From Puccinellia tenuiflora (lineage: Eukaryota; Streptophyta; Magnoliopsida; Poales; Poaceae), in the NCBI GenBank assembly GCA_012064385.1, contig QRDG01001828.1:310001-374000 (forward strand): a DNA stretch of 64,000 bases. Reading direction: 5' to 3'. Below the pieces are notes generated by a model. That model was not told the origin of the DNA. It made no database searches and was given only the letters and a program-made list of their open reading frames with translations. Position 1 is the first letter of the stretch. Each line of letters opens with the position of its first letter. Positions 1-11,985 of the stretch are shown here, piece after piece. Made by a program: the position numbers and the translations under genes.

Positions 1-15
1 AACCTCTTTGAAATT

Positions 16-1348
16 ATGAGCACTCTTATTGAGCGTGGGGAAACTATTGAGGCCTTGGAAGCAAGCCTTGAAGAAAAGGGTATGATCGAAAGAGATGATG
101 CTATGGAGAAAGCATCGTTAGAAGATGCTCTTGTGGAAGAGCAAGAGACTCATGCTTCTCTTGAGGAGAAACTAGATTCTATCGAGGAGTCTCATAATGA
201 AATAATTGCTAAAATTATTAAAAAACGTGACCATGTTCATGCTAAATATAAAGTCACTAAAAATGAAAATGCTAGATTAAAAGATGAGCTTGCCAAGTTG
301 TCTTCTTCTATCCCTAATGTAAATGATGCTTGTGCTACTAACTCAATTTCTTGTGAAGCATCTACCTTGAAGGAGAATGTTGAGCTAAGGGCTCAACTTG
401 AGTTGCTAACTAGCAAGTATAGGGAGTTAGAAGAAAGTCATAAAAAGCTATCTAGCTCTAATGATGATCTTCTAGCATCCTATGCTAGTCTAAAGTTAGC
501 TCATGAGGCAATCACTACCAAGGTAAAATCTTGTGAGCCTCATGTGGATGATAGCACAACCTTAACCAAAAATTCTATATTGCCATGTTGGTACATCATG
601 TGATGAATTACTTTCTTTGCCTTGTTGCTCTAACAATGATGCATCTACCTCCTCTAGTTCGTGTGTTGTCACTAACCATGTAGAGAAAAGAGGAGAGCTC
701 AAGGCCCAAGCCACTTCTATGAAGAAAGGCTTGGAAAAGCGTCATGAAGGGAAGCGTGCACTTGACAACATGTTGAGTGTGCAACAATCCCCCAATGACA
801 AGAGTGGACTTGGATTCAACTCCAACAACAAGAACAAGTCCAAGGTTGAGAAGAAGAAGAAGGGCCAAGTTCAAGTCAAGAATTCGGCCAAGATCACTTG
901 CTTCAAGTGCAAGGTTGAAGGGCACCACGTTCGGGATTGCCCAATGAAGAAGAAGAAGCCTCTTAGTGAGAAGCAACTAGGGAAGCGGCTTCTTGTTCAA
1001 TCTCGTGCTCAACCACGAGTTGAACAAAGGCCACCTCCCAAGAGGACTCAAGCCAATGCTCCTCAAGTTGAGGAGCTCATTAAGAAGAAGAAGAAGAAGA
1101 AGAGTCGGTGTTGCTACCTTTGCCGTGGCAAAGGTCATTTTGCTTCTTCATGCACTAACGGTACCCCATCCAACCCTATCATAATTGAGGATGATTATTC
1201 TCTTGGGAAGGATAGATTTGGCAATGTGTTTGCCAAATATGTGGGAGCTCAAAGTGGTGTCAAGAAAAGCACCATTTGGGTTCCCAAGCCTATTGTGACT
1301 AACGTCTTAGGACCCAACTTGGTTGGGGACCAACAAGTTTCAACTTGA
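16..1348 (+). pseudogene. Retrotransposon gag, frameshifted
   Basis: Two overlapping reading-frame blocks encode one gag. Block 16-603 is rich in Glu, Lys and Leu heptads and should form a long coiled coil, as in Sirevirus gag. Block 617-1348 carries a CCHC zinc knuckle (CFKCKVEGHHVRDC, about 894-935) and a second zinc-finger-like motif (CYLCRGKGHFASSC, about 1111-1152), separated by Lys-rich linkers. The frame changes near 575-600, and the reading in frame 2 continues smoothly upstream of 617, so a small indel broke the gene. The protein would package element RNA. It ends at 1348 after a VPK-type motif that in full Sireviruses leads into the gag-pre-integrase and pol region, which is missing here. 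The true start is probably left of the window. Confidence 0.7.
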
Positions 1349-4300
1349 TCAATAGGTGTTGATGGAGGACATTGGTGACTTGGCTTTCATTTGAAGAATT
1401 GAGGGATCTTCATGGTTTTATTTCTCAAGCCAAGTCAATTGTATTATCACATATCTATCTCATATCCAATGCTTCCTCCTTGCGGTAACTTGTATTTAAT
1501 TCATATACATTGAAAGTTGCTTGCTCCCTTGCATGTGTTAGTTTTGTTCCTAGCATGTGCTTGTATGTGATATGCTACCTTCCTACTTGTCTTGTTACTC
1601 AAGGTTATGTAAGATAGTTGTGTATCATGTATGTGTAACTTTGTGTTGAGCTTTATTGAATCTTGTGTGGATTTCATTTGGCTCTTTGAGATATTAATGG
1701 ACTATCCCGTTTTGGGGGAGTGATGTGCTGTGTGCACCTCACAAACCTAAAAATGTGTTTTCATGAGGCGCACCACCTAGTATTGATATTTCAATATTAT
1801 CTAGCTACTATGTGGTATGTCATATTCATGAGAAATTCAAATTCTATAATGTCCATTAATTTCTCTAGTTGGTTTTATTTGCCTCTTGTTTAAAAATTAA
1901 ATGAATTATCACATTATGGGGGAGTAATAAGCTATGTGCATATTACAATCCCAAAAATGTGAACATATGAGGTTTGCCACTTAGATTTATATTATAAATT
2001 ATCTTTCCTATGTGGCATGTTTGCTCGAACAAGTCCAATTTCCTTTTGGTTATCTTTTGGATCNTTATGTGAGAAACCATTTGTTTCATTTTATTCTAAT
2101 CATGGCCTTGCCGGTTGGTTTGAATAATTTAAACTATCAACAAACTTTAGTAAGATATGGCGTCCTAATTGTTATCTCTTGCCATATGCTTTTTGTTGTG
2201 AAGTTGGTCTTGATCATCATTCCTATATACCACCAAGAAATATCTCCATATACTCCTTGTCTTGACAAGGTGATACTAGTAATTGTGGTGGATTGTGTAG
2301 ACCATCTTCGCTTTGGCTCTTGCGTTGATTTGCTTATCTATTGCCCCTCCTTGCCTTTTGAATGGATCCTATTTTTCAATTGGTAGTGTTTAGTGTTGTA
2401 AATAAAATATGGAGAGTAATGATCCATGTGCGTGCATTTTGTATTCAAATGCAAATATATAAGATAATGCATAAATATTGGGGGAGCATTCCTTTTTATT
2501 TAGACACTAACCTATCTATCAATTTTTTATCCTTTCAATTGGCATTTGTTTCTTTATCTTGTGTTGGTACCTTCAATTGGTATTAATTGGAATTTAATAT
2601 CTTCCCATAGATATTTGTTCCAATTAATATTTATTGTGGGAGTCTTGATACCTTTTTGCCTTATTTTCCTTTACTTGATTTCGGTCAAGTATCACCCTCT
2701 TCTTGGTATATTTTCTTCAAGTTGATATTTTTTGTTTTAATTGGTATCTTATTTTCAATTGGTGTCTTTTCAATCATGTGTTGTTTGATTTGATTCCTAT
2801 TGATATCACACTTCATGTGTTGATGTGTTTTGGAATCAATCATTTGTTGATTTGATTTTTCTCAATCATGTGTTGATTTGGATTTTGATATAATTTGGAC
2901 AACCTTGTGTGTCACACTTTGGTGTGCTCTCTTCTTGGTTGACTTGGTGTTTTTGTCCAAATTGTATCTCTTGGTTCTAGAAAGTCTTTGCATGCTCGGT
3001 TACTAATTTATATTATTTTAGCATGCTTATCTTTCTTGATCCAATATATAGGGGATACTCCACCGAATCCTAAATCGGCTAAGATGTGCATGAAATTCAA
3101 TTTCATATCTATATGCACATATTTATGTGGAGTGTTTCCTATATATTTTAGTTGATCTAACTACTATGGAACCCAATGAGTTTGGGAACCATTTTGTACT
3201 CTAATTTTGTTTTAGGTACAATGGAGATGCATTGGATGCTTGCCTCATTCATAAGGAAGGTGTTCTCACCGTGTGATTGTCGGAGTCAAGCTTTGATGAA
3301 AAACCAACTCTCATCATCTTCATCATCAATGCAATCTCGGTAACAAGTATCCATCTCACATACCTTTCTAGTTTCCAACCTTGTGTAGGTTGCCTCTTGG
3401 CATGAAATCTCTTATATGCAATTGTTGTGGTTTTGGCCTTTTCCTTCACTTAATATGTCTTTGTGATATGTGTGTGGAATTTGCAAAAACCTTTTCTTCA
3501 ATTGATATTATTTCCTTGTGATACTTGTTGCCTAACTCAAAGCATCTCCACTATCTCTTGTTCCCTTAGTGATATGTGTGATGCATTTGATATATTTGAA
3601 GTTCATTTATATACAATGAGATAAATTTGAGCTATGTGCTATGCTTTTAAGCAACAATCTCGTTTGTATATGTATGACTTCCTTTTGGATACCTTGTTCT
3701 CTTTTTCCCGGACCATTTCATATGTGCAAGTTTCTTTGTGGATGTATATCATCAACGATTTGTCTACTTAGAAAACTATACATATGAGAGAGGTCACCTT
3801 TTAGTTGGTATCCTATTTCTTTCGAGCCACCTTGTTTTTCACCTATAATTCTTTGGTGGCTCTAAATTTGTCTCATGAGTGCTTGTCTTATTGTTTATTG
3901 GTATCTTTGCACACTCATGTTTTTGTTGAGCATGTTGATTTCCATTTGACTAAATGCTCTCACTAGTTTTTGGCATTTTCAATTGGTTTTAGTTTCCAAT
4001 TGGTATCCCTAAGCTTGTGAACATATTTCTTTAAAAGATCTCCTTTCTCGGTTGGGCCTATCTTATGATGAATTTTTGAAAATTGGTATCTTCTTATGGC
4101 TCAACCACATCTTTGGTGCAAGTGCTATGATTTGCTTTTGCATTATGCACTCTTGCACTTGTTGCGTGTTCTAGATAATTTTGGGGAGCGAGGATGCCAT
4201 ATTTGTGCACTCCTCAATAGTTCATGAACATTGAGGAGCTTCTCGGTTTTATTTAGAACTCTCGCTTTGGATCTTTTGATTGCTTTTCTCCTTTGTGGAG

Positions 4301-4624
4301 ATGTTTAAAATGAACTCATTTCTTTGCAATCTTTTGATCCTCAATATAGTTTGATTTCCTCTAATTTTTCGTTAAAAGGGATTGTCATCACCTTTATGGA
4401 GGAACTCATATTATATTGGCTCTCTAAATTTTTCTTCCCATTTCGGCAATCGATGCCAATGGGGGAGAAGTTTAGAGGGTTTAAGGGAATTTTGGTTTTA
4501 TGCTTTTGTTGCATTTGCCCTTAATGCGCTTTGCATCCTTGCTTGTTTGTCTTGCAAGGATGCTTTATTCATTATATAAACCCTCTTAATAAGGGATTGT
4601 CATCAATTACCAAAATGGGGAGAT
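1349..4624 (+). other. AT-rich spacer with repeated polypurine-like motifs
   Basis: I see no convincing gene in this stretch. Short open frames are random and lack recognisable domains. GGGGGAG motifs occur at 1714-1720, 1918-1924, 2480-2486 and 4461-4467, ahead of the true polypurine tract just before the LTR. Several copies of a TTGGTATC-type phrase also recur. One undetermined base (n) is at 2064. Confidence 0.55.
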
Positions 4625-4673
4625 TGAAAGTGCATGGTTGCCCCCATGCATGGTTTTGGTAATTAATGACAAT
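4596..4673. repeat. Inverted repeat straddling the LTR boundary
   Basis: Positions 4596-4615 and 4654-4673 are reverse complements at 19 of 20 bases, with the polypurine tract and the first 29 LTR bases between them. A smaller inverted pair, GCATGG/CCATGC, lies in the loop. It could fold into a stem that presents the PPT/LTR junction. Confidence 0.75.
4612..4624 (+). promoter_or_regulatory. Polypurine tract of the Sirevirus-like element
   Basis: The tract AAAATGGGGAGAT directly precedes the TGAAAG start of the 3' LTR. It is the expected plus-strand priming site. Confidence 0.75.
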
Positions 4674-5605
4674 CTTTATGGACTAATGTTTGCTTTGAGC
4701 CATATTTATAGGTGTGTCCATTTGAGTTGCTTGATCTCCATTTGTTGGAATCAAGGTTAAGGAAGAAGAAGTTTATGGGTTGATCATCACTCAAGGCCAA
4801 GTGAAGATATGCCGAAGAGAGCATCGGCCATCTTGGTCTATGGGGGAGCATCAAGTGAATCTTCACCGAAGCGCAATCGAGGAAGGTGGTGTGTCTTGAG
4901 GAGTTGAAATCGTCTTCATCGACCTCAAGTGGATTAATGCGTAAGGCAAAGGTATGATCTTGATAAAGTTTCTATTTCACCGGTCTCATATTGTTTAGTG
5001 AGAGACCGGACTATAGGATAGTTTACCGTACTATCAAGAGGGGCTCTCGACCGAATATCGTGATCGTATCGCCGTAGAGAGCACAAACTTTTGCATCCAT
5101 GCAATCATCTTTATTGGTCCTTATTTGTCTCTTTCGTGGTGTGGTCTTGGTGCTTGTTGTGCTTGTCATGACAAAGCCAGTTCACCGAAAACGGTTTTTC
5201 ATATGCGTCTTCTATTGCGGTTTTCGCTATTGGAGATTTTGCCGGTTCATCCGTGCGGAAGATTTACCTCTTCCATTTCTTTTCAAAATCTCCATTGCTT
5301 GTTTGTCATTTTCAAAAGTTGCTTTTGTTGTCCTCTTTCCAACAAAATTGGTTTTACTCAATTCGGACTTCAATTGCAAAAGATCCGGCAATTTCGGTTT
5401 GCGAAAAGAGTTTTTATCTTTTCCCATTGGTTTTATTATATTTTCTTGGACTATGATGTTTCTCTGCATAATCTTGTTGTGCTCGTTGTGACGATTCCAC
5501 GAGTCCAAGATTATCGAAAACGGAGTTCGCGGGTGAAAGATATTGCGGTTTTATTCTCGGTACTTTTTAAAACATAAAAAGAGAAAAGGAAAAAAAAGGG
5601 AGAAG

Positions 5606-5880
5606 GGAGGCCAGACTGGCCGGCTGGGCCGGCCCCAGGCCGGGACAAGGCCGGGACCTTCGGGTCACCTGCTGGCCCAGCACGCATGCCTGACCGGCCC
5701 AGGCTGGGACCAGGCCGGCTGGCTCGGGCTGTGCCCCGGCTCAGCATGGTGCCCGGCCGGCCAAGGCCGGTGCCAGGCCAGCTCCCCAGGCTATTTTTCT
5801 CTCCTTCAATCTGTTCGTTCGCTGCTTCGACCGGCCTGGCTGGCTGCAGGCTGGCCCCAGGCCGGGCTGCCTGCAGCCAT
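5606..5880. repeat. GC-rich GGCCGG repeat patch in the LTR
   Basis: The stretch is dominated by degenerate repeats of GGCCGG, CAGGCCGGG and GCTGG with many CpG sites, in an otherwise AT-rich LTR. CpG-dense LTR patches are described for Sireviruses. Confidence 0.6.
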
Positions 5881-5927
5881 TCTTTGTCCCTATTTTTCTC
5901 CTCCAACGGCTCCTTTTTGGAGCCACC

Positions 5928-5935
5928 TATAAAAG
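5928..5935 (+). promoter_or_regulatory. LTR TATA box
   Basis: TATAAAAG sits just downstream of the GC-rich patch and is the best core-promoter candidate of this LTR. Confidence 0.55.
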
Positions 5936-7581
5936 GGTTTTCTTCCCCATTTTTCTCAGAGATCTCATCCCTTGCTCTCTCTCCTCCATTGCCAACATTT
6001 TGAGAGCTCGATTCCCTCTAATCCCTCCGATGATTCTTGCCCAAATTTAGGGAAACAAGAGAGGAGATCTAGATCCATCTTTCCACCAAACAAAATCTCC
6101 TCTAAGTGAGGGGAACTTGTGGGATCTAGATTTTGGAGTTCTTGGTGTTTCTCCTCTGTTCTTCCTCCTAAATCCCTCCGTAGCATTAGTTGCTTCGGTT
6201 GGATTTTGGGGAGAAGAATTTGACCACTTGGTGTGATCTTCCCCTTTTGCATTTGTTGCATCGGGTTGTGCTCCCCACGGTGATTCGTGGGATTGAAGGT
6301 TGGGAGCTTGTTACTCTTGGGTCATTGGACCCTAGACGGTGGTGCCGCGAAGACTTCGGCTTGTGAAGCTTCGGCACGCTTTGGGAGCCCCCAATTGAGT
6401 TGTGGGTGTGTGCCCCAAAAGTTTTAAGGGCTCCGGAATCCGCCCCGAAGGATTCCGATAGTGGAAGGTGAACCAAACCTTTGGGTGCGGTTCATCGGAG
6501 AATAGGGTGAGGCCTTTGTGGCATCTTGAGTAGGCCTTTTGTGGCGAGCTCACACCCCTCCAACGAGACGTACTCCCTTAACAAGGAGGAACTCGGGAAT
6601 ACATCCTCGTCTCCGCGTGCCTCGGTTATCTCTATACCCGAGCTTTTACTTATGCAAATTTACTTTGTGATAGCCATCGTGCTTGAAGTCTATATCTAGC
6701 TATCACCTTGTTGCTTGCCTTGTTTAGCATAGGTTGTTGGTGCACATAGGTGAGCCTAGAAATTAGGTTGTTGGCTTGTTAATTTAAACACATAGTTTTA
6801 TTCCGCAATTATCAAGCCCCTAAATAGAAAAAGTTTTAATCGCCTTTTCACCCCCCCCCTCTAGGCGACATCTCGGGCATAGTTGTTCTTTCATATGGGT
6901 GTTTCATGGGGTTACTACTTATAGTTATTAATTGAATTCACATTTCCTGCAATATAGTAATATGAAATGTCTTCATAAGAAAGGTCGTGTGTAAATCGAT
7001 TTTTATTTTTATTTTGTAATTTGGCTATGTGTCTACCCACTGCAGGAGAAGAGTAGGGATGGTGCACCTGGAAATTATCTTGGCAATAGAATTGGTTGCA
7101 CTTCAGGTACTGCATATAAATTTTTAACTATATTTGTTCTTTCTAATTACAGTAGAAATGATTTTGCTATACTCTTTGTATCTGAAAAGGAAAGTCTTCA
7201 AAACAATAAAGCTAGGAAAAATTGCCGAGTTTGCTCAGTTTTGACATCGTTCTGTCATCATCTAGTTGAGATGTTTGAAATCTAAGTATCTACATGACTA
7301 GTACTAAACTAATTTCCCATGATATCTGTCTTATCATCCAATGCTTTGGTCAAAATGGGATGCTTCATTCTATCTTGTATGGTTGTATACTCTTTGAACA
7401 CAAACTGGAATTATGAACACTCTCTTCCTTTGTTATGTGCTGCTGACCTCCATGTGTTATTTGAACACTTTGGTTAATCTCCTCGGAATTTGTTGTCAAT
7501 TCTTGCTTATAAGCTATTGGATCCCTCATTGTCTGGCTGTTTGGTGTTGTCTACACGTTCTTATTCTTATTTTTTGCACAG

Positions 7582-7632
7582 GTGAAGCGTGAAGCCAAAT
7601 GCGCAGCCGTGAAGCATATCAGCAAAGAGTAG
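7582..7632 (+). pseudogene. Possible last exon of a CACTA internal gene
   Basis: A TTTTTGCACAG acceptor precedes an open frame that begins VKREAKCAAVKHISKE and stops at 7630-7632. A second exon-like block near 7046-7100 ends in CAG before a GTACTG donor. The Lys/Ala-rich tail fits the ends of CACTA ORFs, but it is short and I cannot name it. Confidence 0.3.
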
Positions 7633-8099
7633 CATATTATGTATTGTAATAGTAGGAAGTAGTAGGCATATCTTTGTTGTAGTAGTGTAAAGATTGTAAT
7701 AGACTAAATTAGTGTTGTTTTGGATGAATTTCTTGTGCTCTCTGGTCTATTTGAAATATTGGTTGTGTATGTGATATGAATACATGTAAAATGGAAACAT
7801 GACCAGGGAGGCCACTTATGAAATTGGTTTGATAAATTTCGAAATTTCTGACTTGTGGGACCAATTATGAGGTCAGCATGCCAAGTGGAAACAACCTGAC
7901 TAGTGGGACCAGCACCAAAAAATTACTGAAAATACAAATTCAATATACTATAAAGGCCATGGCCCAGAAAATAAAAGGCTGATTGTTGGGCTTGGCCCAT
8001 GTAGCCGACAAAAATTGACAGGGAAAATAAATAAATGGGCTGAATCATTGGGCTCGGTCCATGTAAAGCAACGCATTGGACTGGGCTGATTCTGATCCA

Positions 8100-8382
8100 T
8101 GACCTTTTGATTTGGTCACAATTTTGCCACGTCAGATTCGCCACGTAGGATCTGACGTGGACTGGTCGAATAGCCAATGACCAAAATAGTTGGTCATAAA
8201 GTTATGACCATTTGATTTGGTCATAACGGTTATGACCATTCCACTAAAAAGGTTGTAAGTGATCATTTAAGACGCTCGGTTTTTTACCTTCTATTTTTGG
8301 TCATAAAAGGGTCATAAATGAAAAATAATGACCTTCTAGTGACCAAAATGGAGGGTCGTTAACGAGCATATTTCTTGTAGTG
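8100..8382. repeat. CACTA subterminal repeats and terminal inverted repeat
   Basis: TGGTCATAA and its reverse complement recur in paired arrangement up to about 8350. The terminal repeat occupies about 8366-8382. The bases after it, GAA (8383-8385), would be one copy of the 3-bp target duplication. Confidence 0.65.
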
Positions 8383-8604
8383 GAAGGGCACCAGTGATAC
8401 TACGGTAGAGAGTGGCATCAGGAACAGGGTCACCGTCGACCGACAATTTGGAACCAATATCAGCTGGAGTACGACACGGCTGACAATCTGCATGCCTGCT
8501 CGAGAAATTAGGTCTAGAAGGTATCGTCGTTGAGAGAGAAAGAGGGTAGTAGGTGTTCGAGAGACAGCAATACCAAGAAAGTGATGAAGTGGTCCTAAAT
8601 CGGT
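8383..8604 (-). pseudogene. Copia RT C-terminal fragment
   Basis: Read on the minus strand from 8599, this encodes the DLGPLHHFLGIAV motif and FLSQRRYLLDLI of Copia reverse transcriptase. After a frameshift near 8490 come ADCQPCRTP and LYRSITGAL. It continues exactly where the Copia frame ends at 42856, on the other side of the Tat element. The frame is cut at 8383 by the CACTA terminus. The 5 bp TCGGT at 8600-8604 is the duplicated target site of the Tat insertion. Confidence 0.85.
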
Positions 8605-9065
8605 TGACGTGGGGTTACCACGCCAAATCCCTCGGAGGTCATCCTTGGGTTTAAAGAAGAGGAGAAGATGGTGGTGTTGGTGAATCCGTCGGCTGACAAG
8701 CAAGATTTACCCAGGTTCAGGCCCCCGAAGGTAAAAGCCCTACGTCCTGCTTGTCTGGTATTGATTGATGAGATTACAGTAGAGCTACAATGGCGAGATT
8801 GAGAGATGCGATCTCGCTAGGGTTCTGGTGGCTAGTTTTTGTGTGTCCCTAGCCGGTAGCCCTCCCAGCCCTTAAATAGTCAGGCTGGGTCCCGGGTATC
8901 CTCTACCGACTAGGGTTACATCTCATAACCGACCTTGGTTCTGTCTAGTCTTTGGCTTGTTTCCTTCGGTATGGGCCTTCCTTCCGGCCTTGTTCCGCAG
9001 GCCACGATGATGTTTGAACACCGGGTAGCCAAACCGTGGGGCACCCGGAGGGTACACCCACGTCA
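8605..9065 (-). repeat. Tat element 3' LTR (461 bp)
   Basis: It begins TGACGTGGGG and ends CACCCACGTCA. On the minus strand a TATTTAA core-promoter-like motif lies at 8878-8872. It lies at the left because the element is on the minus strand. Confidence 0.93.
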
Positions 9066-9080
9066 GTAGCCCCCGAGGAC
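9066..9080 (-). promoter_or_regulatory. Tat polypurine tract
   Basis: On the minus strand the sequence next to the 3' LTR reads GTCCTCGGGGGCTAC, a G-rich tract immediately upstream of the LTR start. Its core (AGCCCCCGAG on the plus strand) recurs several times in the element. Confidence 0.65.
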
Positions 9081-10110
9081 CTGATAGACTTCAAAGAGTC
9101 TGACAGGGACTCCACCCTTAGTCAGGTGTTCAAGTAAGGTTGTTTTCAACATTAGATATTATGCTTTGTACCCGTTTCGCAGGGCGCTTTAGTTGTGGGA
9201 TGCTTGACATGGCAGGCCTGGTGCACTCGACAGTATCGGGACCAGTTAAGTGTTCTTGGGCACAAACTCTACCAGCCTACATCAGACTCGAGTCCCCGGG
9301 CTCGCATCTGGAAGCTTGTCCATTCGACTCCGTCCATATTTGAGGTCTTACAGAGTCGAACTGAGCTTATAGGGTACCCAACGCGTCCGTCAGGATTTTC
9401 ATCACGCCTGTTGGCGCGGCACATTTGTCAGGTACCTTAGCTGTTGCTGTCAGTCCCATCCCTACACGACGAATCGGTGGGACTTACCTTTGCACGGTAA
9501 ATGCAGCATCCGAGGGTCAGCTGTGTTTGATTCATCTCGGGAATTTTCTTTGTTTTTGCTCGGGTTAGACCGGAGTCGATAACCTTTCCAGTGCCCTTTA
9601 GTCCCTCAGTTATCGGGTGCGCCACAGCGCTCCCGATGGGAGTAGCCCACGAGATTATGCTGAATTACTTGTAATTGGGGATAATCTCAACCTGCTGACC
9701 TCGTAGATTACTCTGAGAATTTTTTGCTCCCGATGGGAGTGATATGTAGTTTTACGACATCTCAGTCGAATGCCTCAAGGACCCGACACTGTATTAGGTC
9801 GGGGCTGTTGTGAAGAATTTGAATGAAAGCTGACTCTGGACTGCATCATTGACGACGTCATCGGCGTGCTCGCCGCAACCGATGCGCTCTGCCGCTTGGT
9901 CTACCACGAAATGGTAGGACGAGTCGTCACGTCAGTTTGACCACACGTCGCGGTTTTTACGCGGCGCAATGATGGTGGCCTCCTCATTTCCCGTGCGTAG
10001 TGGGCGATACAGCCTGCGACGGTTGCCCTCCGCGCTTGCCGCGTGTAGGGTTTGATCTTTGCCGTTCCGCACGGTGCGAAAATCAAGGGCCAAGATCACT
10101 CTGCTCCAGA
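9081..10110. other. Tat 3' non-coding region
   Basis: No gene is supported here. The region holds hairpin module A (9611-9688), a partial module near 9728-9760, and the upstream region of the antisense gene. Short ORFs lack domains. Confidence 0.5.
9611..9688. repeat. Hairpin module A
   Basis: The module has a head resembling TCGGGTGCGC...AGCGCTCCCGATGGGAG followed by AGCCCACGAG. It then has outer arms 9651-9658 (GAGATTAT) and 9681-9688 (ATAATCTC), and inner arms 9663-9668 (AATTAC) and 9671-9676 (GTAATT). All arms pair perfectly. Confidence 0.75.
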
Positions 10111-10120
10111 GGATAAATAG
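10111..10120 (+). promoter_or_regulatory. TATA-like box of the antisense Tat gene
   Basis: GGATAAATAG lies about 130 bp upstream of an ATG in an excellent start context (GCCACCATGA, ATG at 10248-10250). It would drive transcription opposite to gag-pol. Confidence 0.4.
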
Positions 10121-11985
10121 GGATGTACGGGGGACGGGGTGAAAAATCCCATTCTCACCGCCCAGTTCATTCTTTCTCTTGCGCCCTACAGCTTGTCCTC
10201 CCAGTCAAAACAGAGACCAAGAGAGCTTAGTTCCTCCTCGTGCCACCATGACGAAGAAGACCAGCGGCAAGAGGGCTACCGGAGCCGCCGCCGCTACCCG
10301 CCGCCGACGATGCCATCGCGGCGGGCGATCTGAAGAAGGTGCATGGCAACTGGCAACGGTCCTCTGTGATCGAGCGCCAGCTTGAGGTGTTGCGCCGCGA
10401 TGACTACCTGCCATCACTGGAAAAGATGAATGCACGGGTTCCCGGCGATGAGGTTTCCCCTCGTCCCCGAGACGACGAGCGCGTATGCTTCGTCGACTTC
10501 GTGAACAGGGGATTCGCCTTCCCTGTTCACGAATTCTTCCGGGGCTTGATGTACGCGTACGGCGTAAAGATGCACGACTTCACCCCCAACGCCGTGCTCC
10601 ACATCTCCTGCTTCATCGTCCTGTGCGAGTGCTTCCTTGGGATACACCCGCACTGGGGTTGTGGAAGCTGATCTTCAACGTGAAGCGCAATGCCGGTGCT
10701 CACGGCGTGTATCTCGTGGGCGGCTTCGGGATCCAGACGCGCGGGGACATCGACTACTTCAACCTGAAGCAGCTCGAGTCCGCACAAAACTGGCGGAAGA
10801 AGTGGTTCTACGTCTCCGACACCTGCAAACCAGGGCAGTTGTACGGAGTGCCGCCGTTCTGAGGCGGCGTCATCGTGGAGAAGAATAACTCGTGGTTGCA
10901 CCGACCCGATGCCCGTGAGGCCAAGGAAGCTTCTCCGTTATTGTCTCGGGTGGCCACGTTCTTGAAGACCGCGGGCAAAGAGGTTAACGGGGTGCACCTG
11001 ATCGCCACGTTCATCAGACGGCGCGTCCACCCCATCCAAGCTCGGGAGCATCCGTTGTACGAGTATGCTGGCGCCACAGATGCGACACGCGTATCCGCAG
11101 AGGAGCTCTCACCGAGCGAGGTTGAAGCTCGAGTGTGTGCGCTGACCATGCTGAAGGTTGGCGAGACGCACATCCTCGACTCGCCCGTTGTCCCCTTTAG
11201 CGCAGATAACCCTGTGGCTGAGGTAACTTCGTGATTTTTACTGCCTGTTATTGGATTTTTACCTCTTTTTCTCAATCTTTGTACTGTTGCCCTTTGAAGG
11301 GGTTTTCCACCTTTGTTAGCCTGCCACCGCTGCCCGAGGGTGAGGGAACATCTGCTGCCCAGGACCTTCGGGTGGATCATGATGACCGTGACATCTCTGT
11401 CTCCTCCGCTGTGTCACCCAATGACACAGAAGGTGCGGACAGTGAAGAAATTCCGCTAGAGACCCGCCGGAAGCGAGTCCGCCGCGCCGGCTCGAAGCTG
11501 CTCAAGGAATCGCTGCCAAGTGCCAGTGCCGACGACTCTGGCTCGTCGTCGCCTCCTGCCCGCACTGGTGGCGAAGCTGCACCGGCACGAGGCTCCGCGG
11601 AACCTCCGTCGAAAAAGGCCCGCATTTCGTCGGACTTCTTTGACCCCGACATCCTCCTGACTGAGCTGAGCTCGTAAGTCAACACCTTGCTTCTTCTGTT
11701 TCTTTTTCGGAGGTTTTGTTGTTTTGTACTTTTTGGAGTAATTCGACTGTCCTTTCCACCGACTCTTCCGGTGAGAAACACGCTCAGCCGGACATGGGCA
11801 AGCAAGAGGAGGAGACCCTAGTTCGAAGGGTACCATGGCTCCTCCACCGCCGCCCGATCGCGGCGCTGCGGCGGACACTTCTGCGGTGACTCCCCCTGGT
11901 GATGACCTTGTCACCATCGTCAGCGCTCCTCCGTTGGCGTCCGCCGAGCACGTAAGTCGTTTTACTCTTTGTTTTCTGTTGTCGG

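Larger units (their letters stand above)
1..6893 (+). mobile_element. Copia/Sirevirus-like retrotransposon, 3' part, no pol
   Basis: The 5' LTR and element start lie left of the window. What remains is a gag with a coiled coil and zinc knuckles, a 3.3-kb AT-rich spacer, and a complete 3' LTR with TGAAAG...CTTTCA ends. Gag runs almost directly into the spacer, so protease, integrase and RT are absent. Repeated GGGGGAG polypurine-like motifs upstream of the LTR and a GC-rich patch inside the LTR are hallmarks described for Sireviruses. The element appears to be a non-autonomous relative. It is inserted in the CACTA element that continues to 8382. The host duplication next to the 3' LTR should be TATGG (6894-6898), but its partner is outside the window. 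Confidence 0.72.
4625..6893 (+). repeat. 3' LTR (2269 bp)
   Basis: The LTR starts TGAAAGTGC directly after a polypurine tract and ends GTTCTTTCA, so the ends form the inverted repeat TGAAAG/CTTTCA. It contains a GC-rich patch near 5606-5880 built from reiterated GGCCGG and CAGGCCGGG words, a TATA box at 5928 and a C9 run near 6851. A gag-like or pol-like ORF is not present. The short ORFs on both strands in the GC-rich patch are compositional. Confidence 0.8.
6894..8382. mobile_element. CACTA (En/Spm) transposon, right end
   Basis: The right terminus reads CACTACAAGAAATATGC on the minus strand and ends at 8382, a classic CACTA terminal inverted repeat. About 250 bp inside it (8100-8350) are many direct and inverted copies of TTGGTCATAA/TTATGACC, the subterminal repeats that bind CACTA transposase. 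The terminus abuts a Copia RT coding frame at 8383, so the CACTA inserted into the Copia element. The left end lies left of the window, because the Sirevirus-like element interrupts this CACTA at 6893/6894. Apart from the possible exon below, 6894-7581 is AT-rich with no recognisable gene. Confidence 0.75.

Noticed and set aside
4663..5906. Several ORFs on both strands inside the Sirevirus-like LTR
   Set aside because: The LTR boundaries are clear, and the frames derive from GGCCGG repeats or AT-rich filler.
9140..9440. Overlapping 67- and 81-codon plus-strand ORFs
   Set aside because: They lie between the Tat 3' LTR and the antisense gene and show no domain or coding signal.
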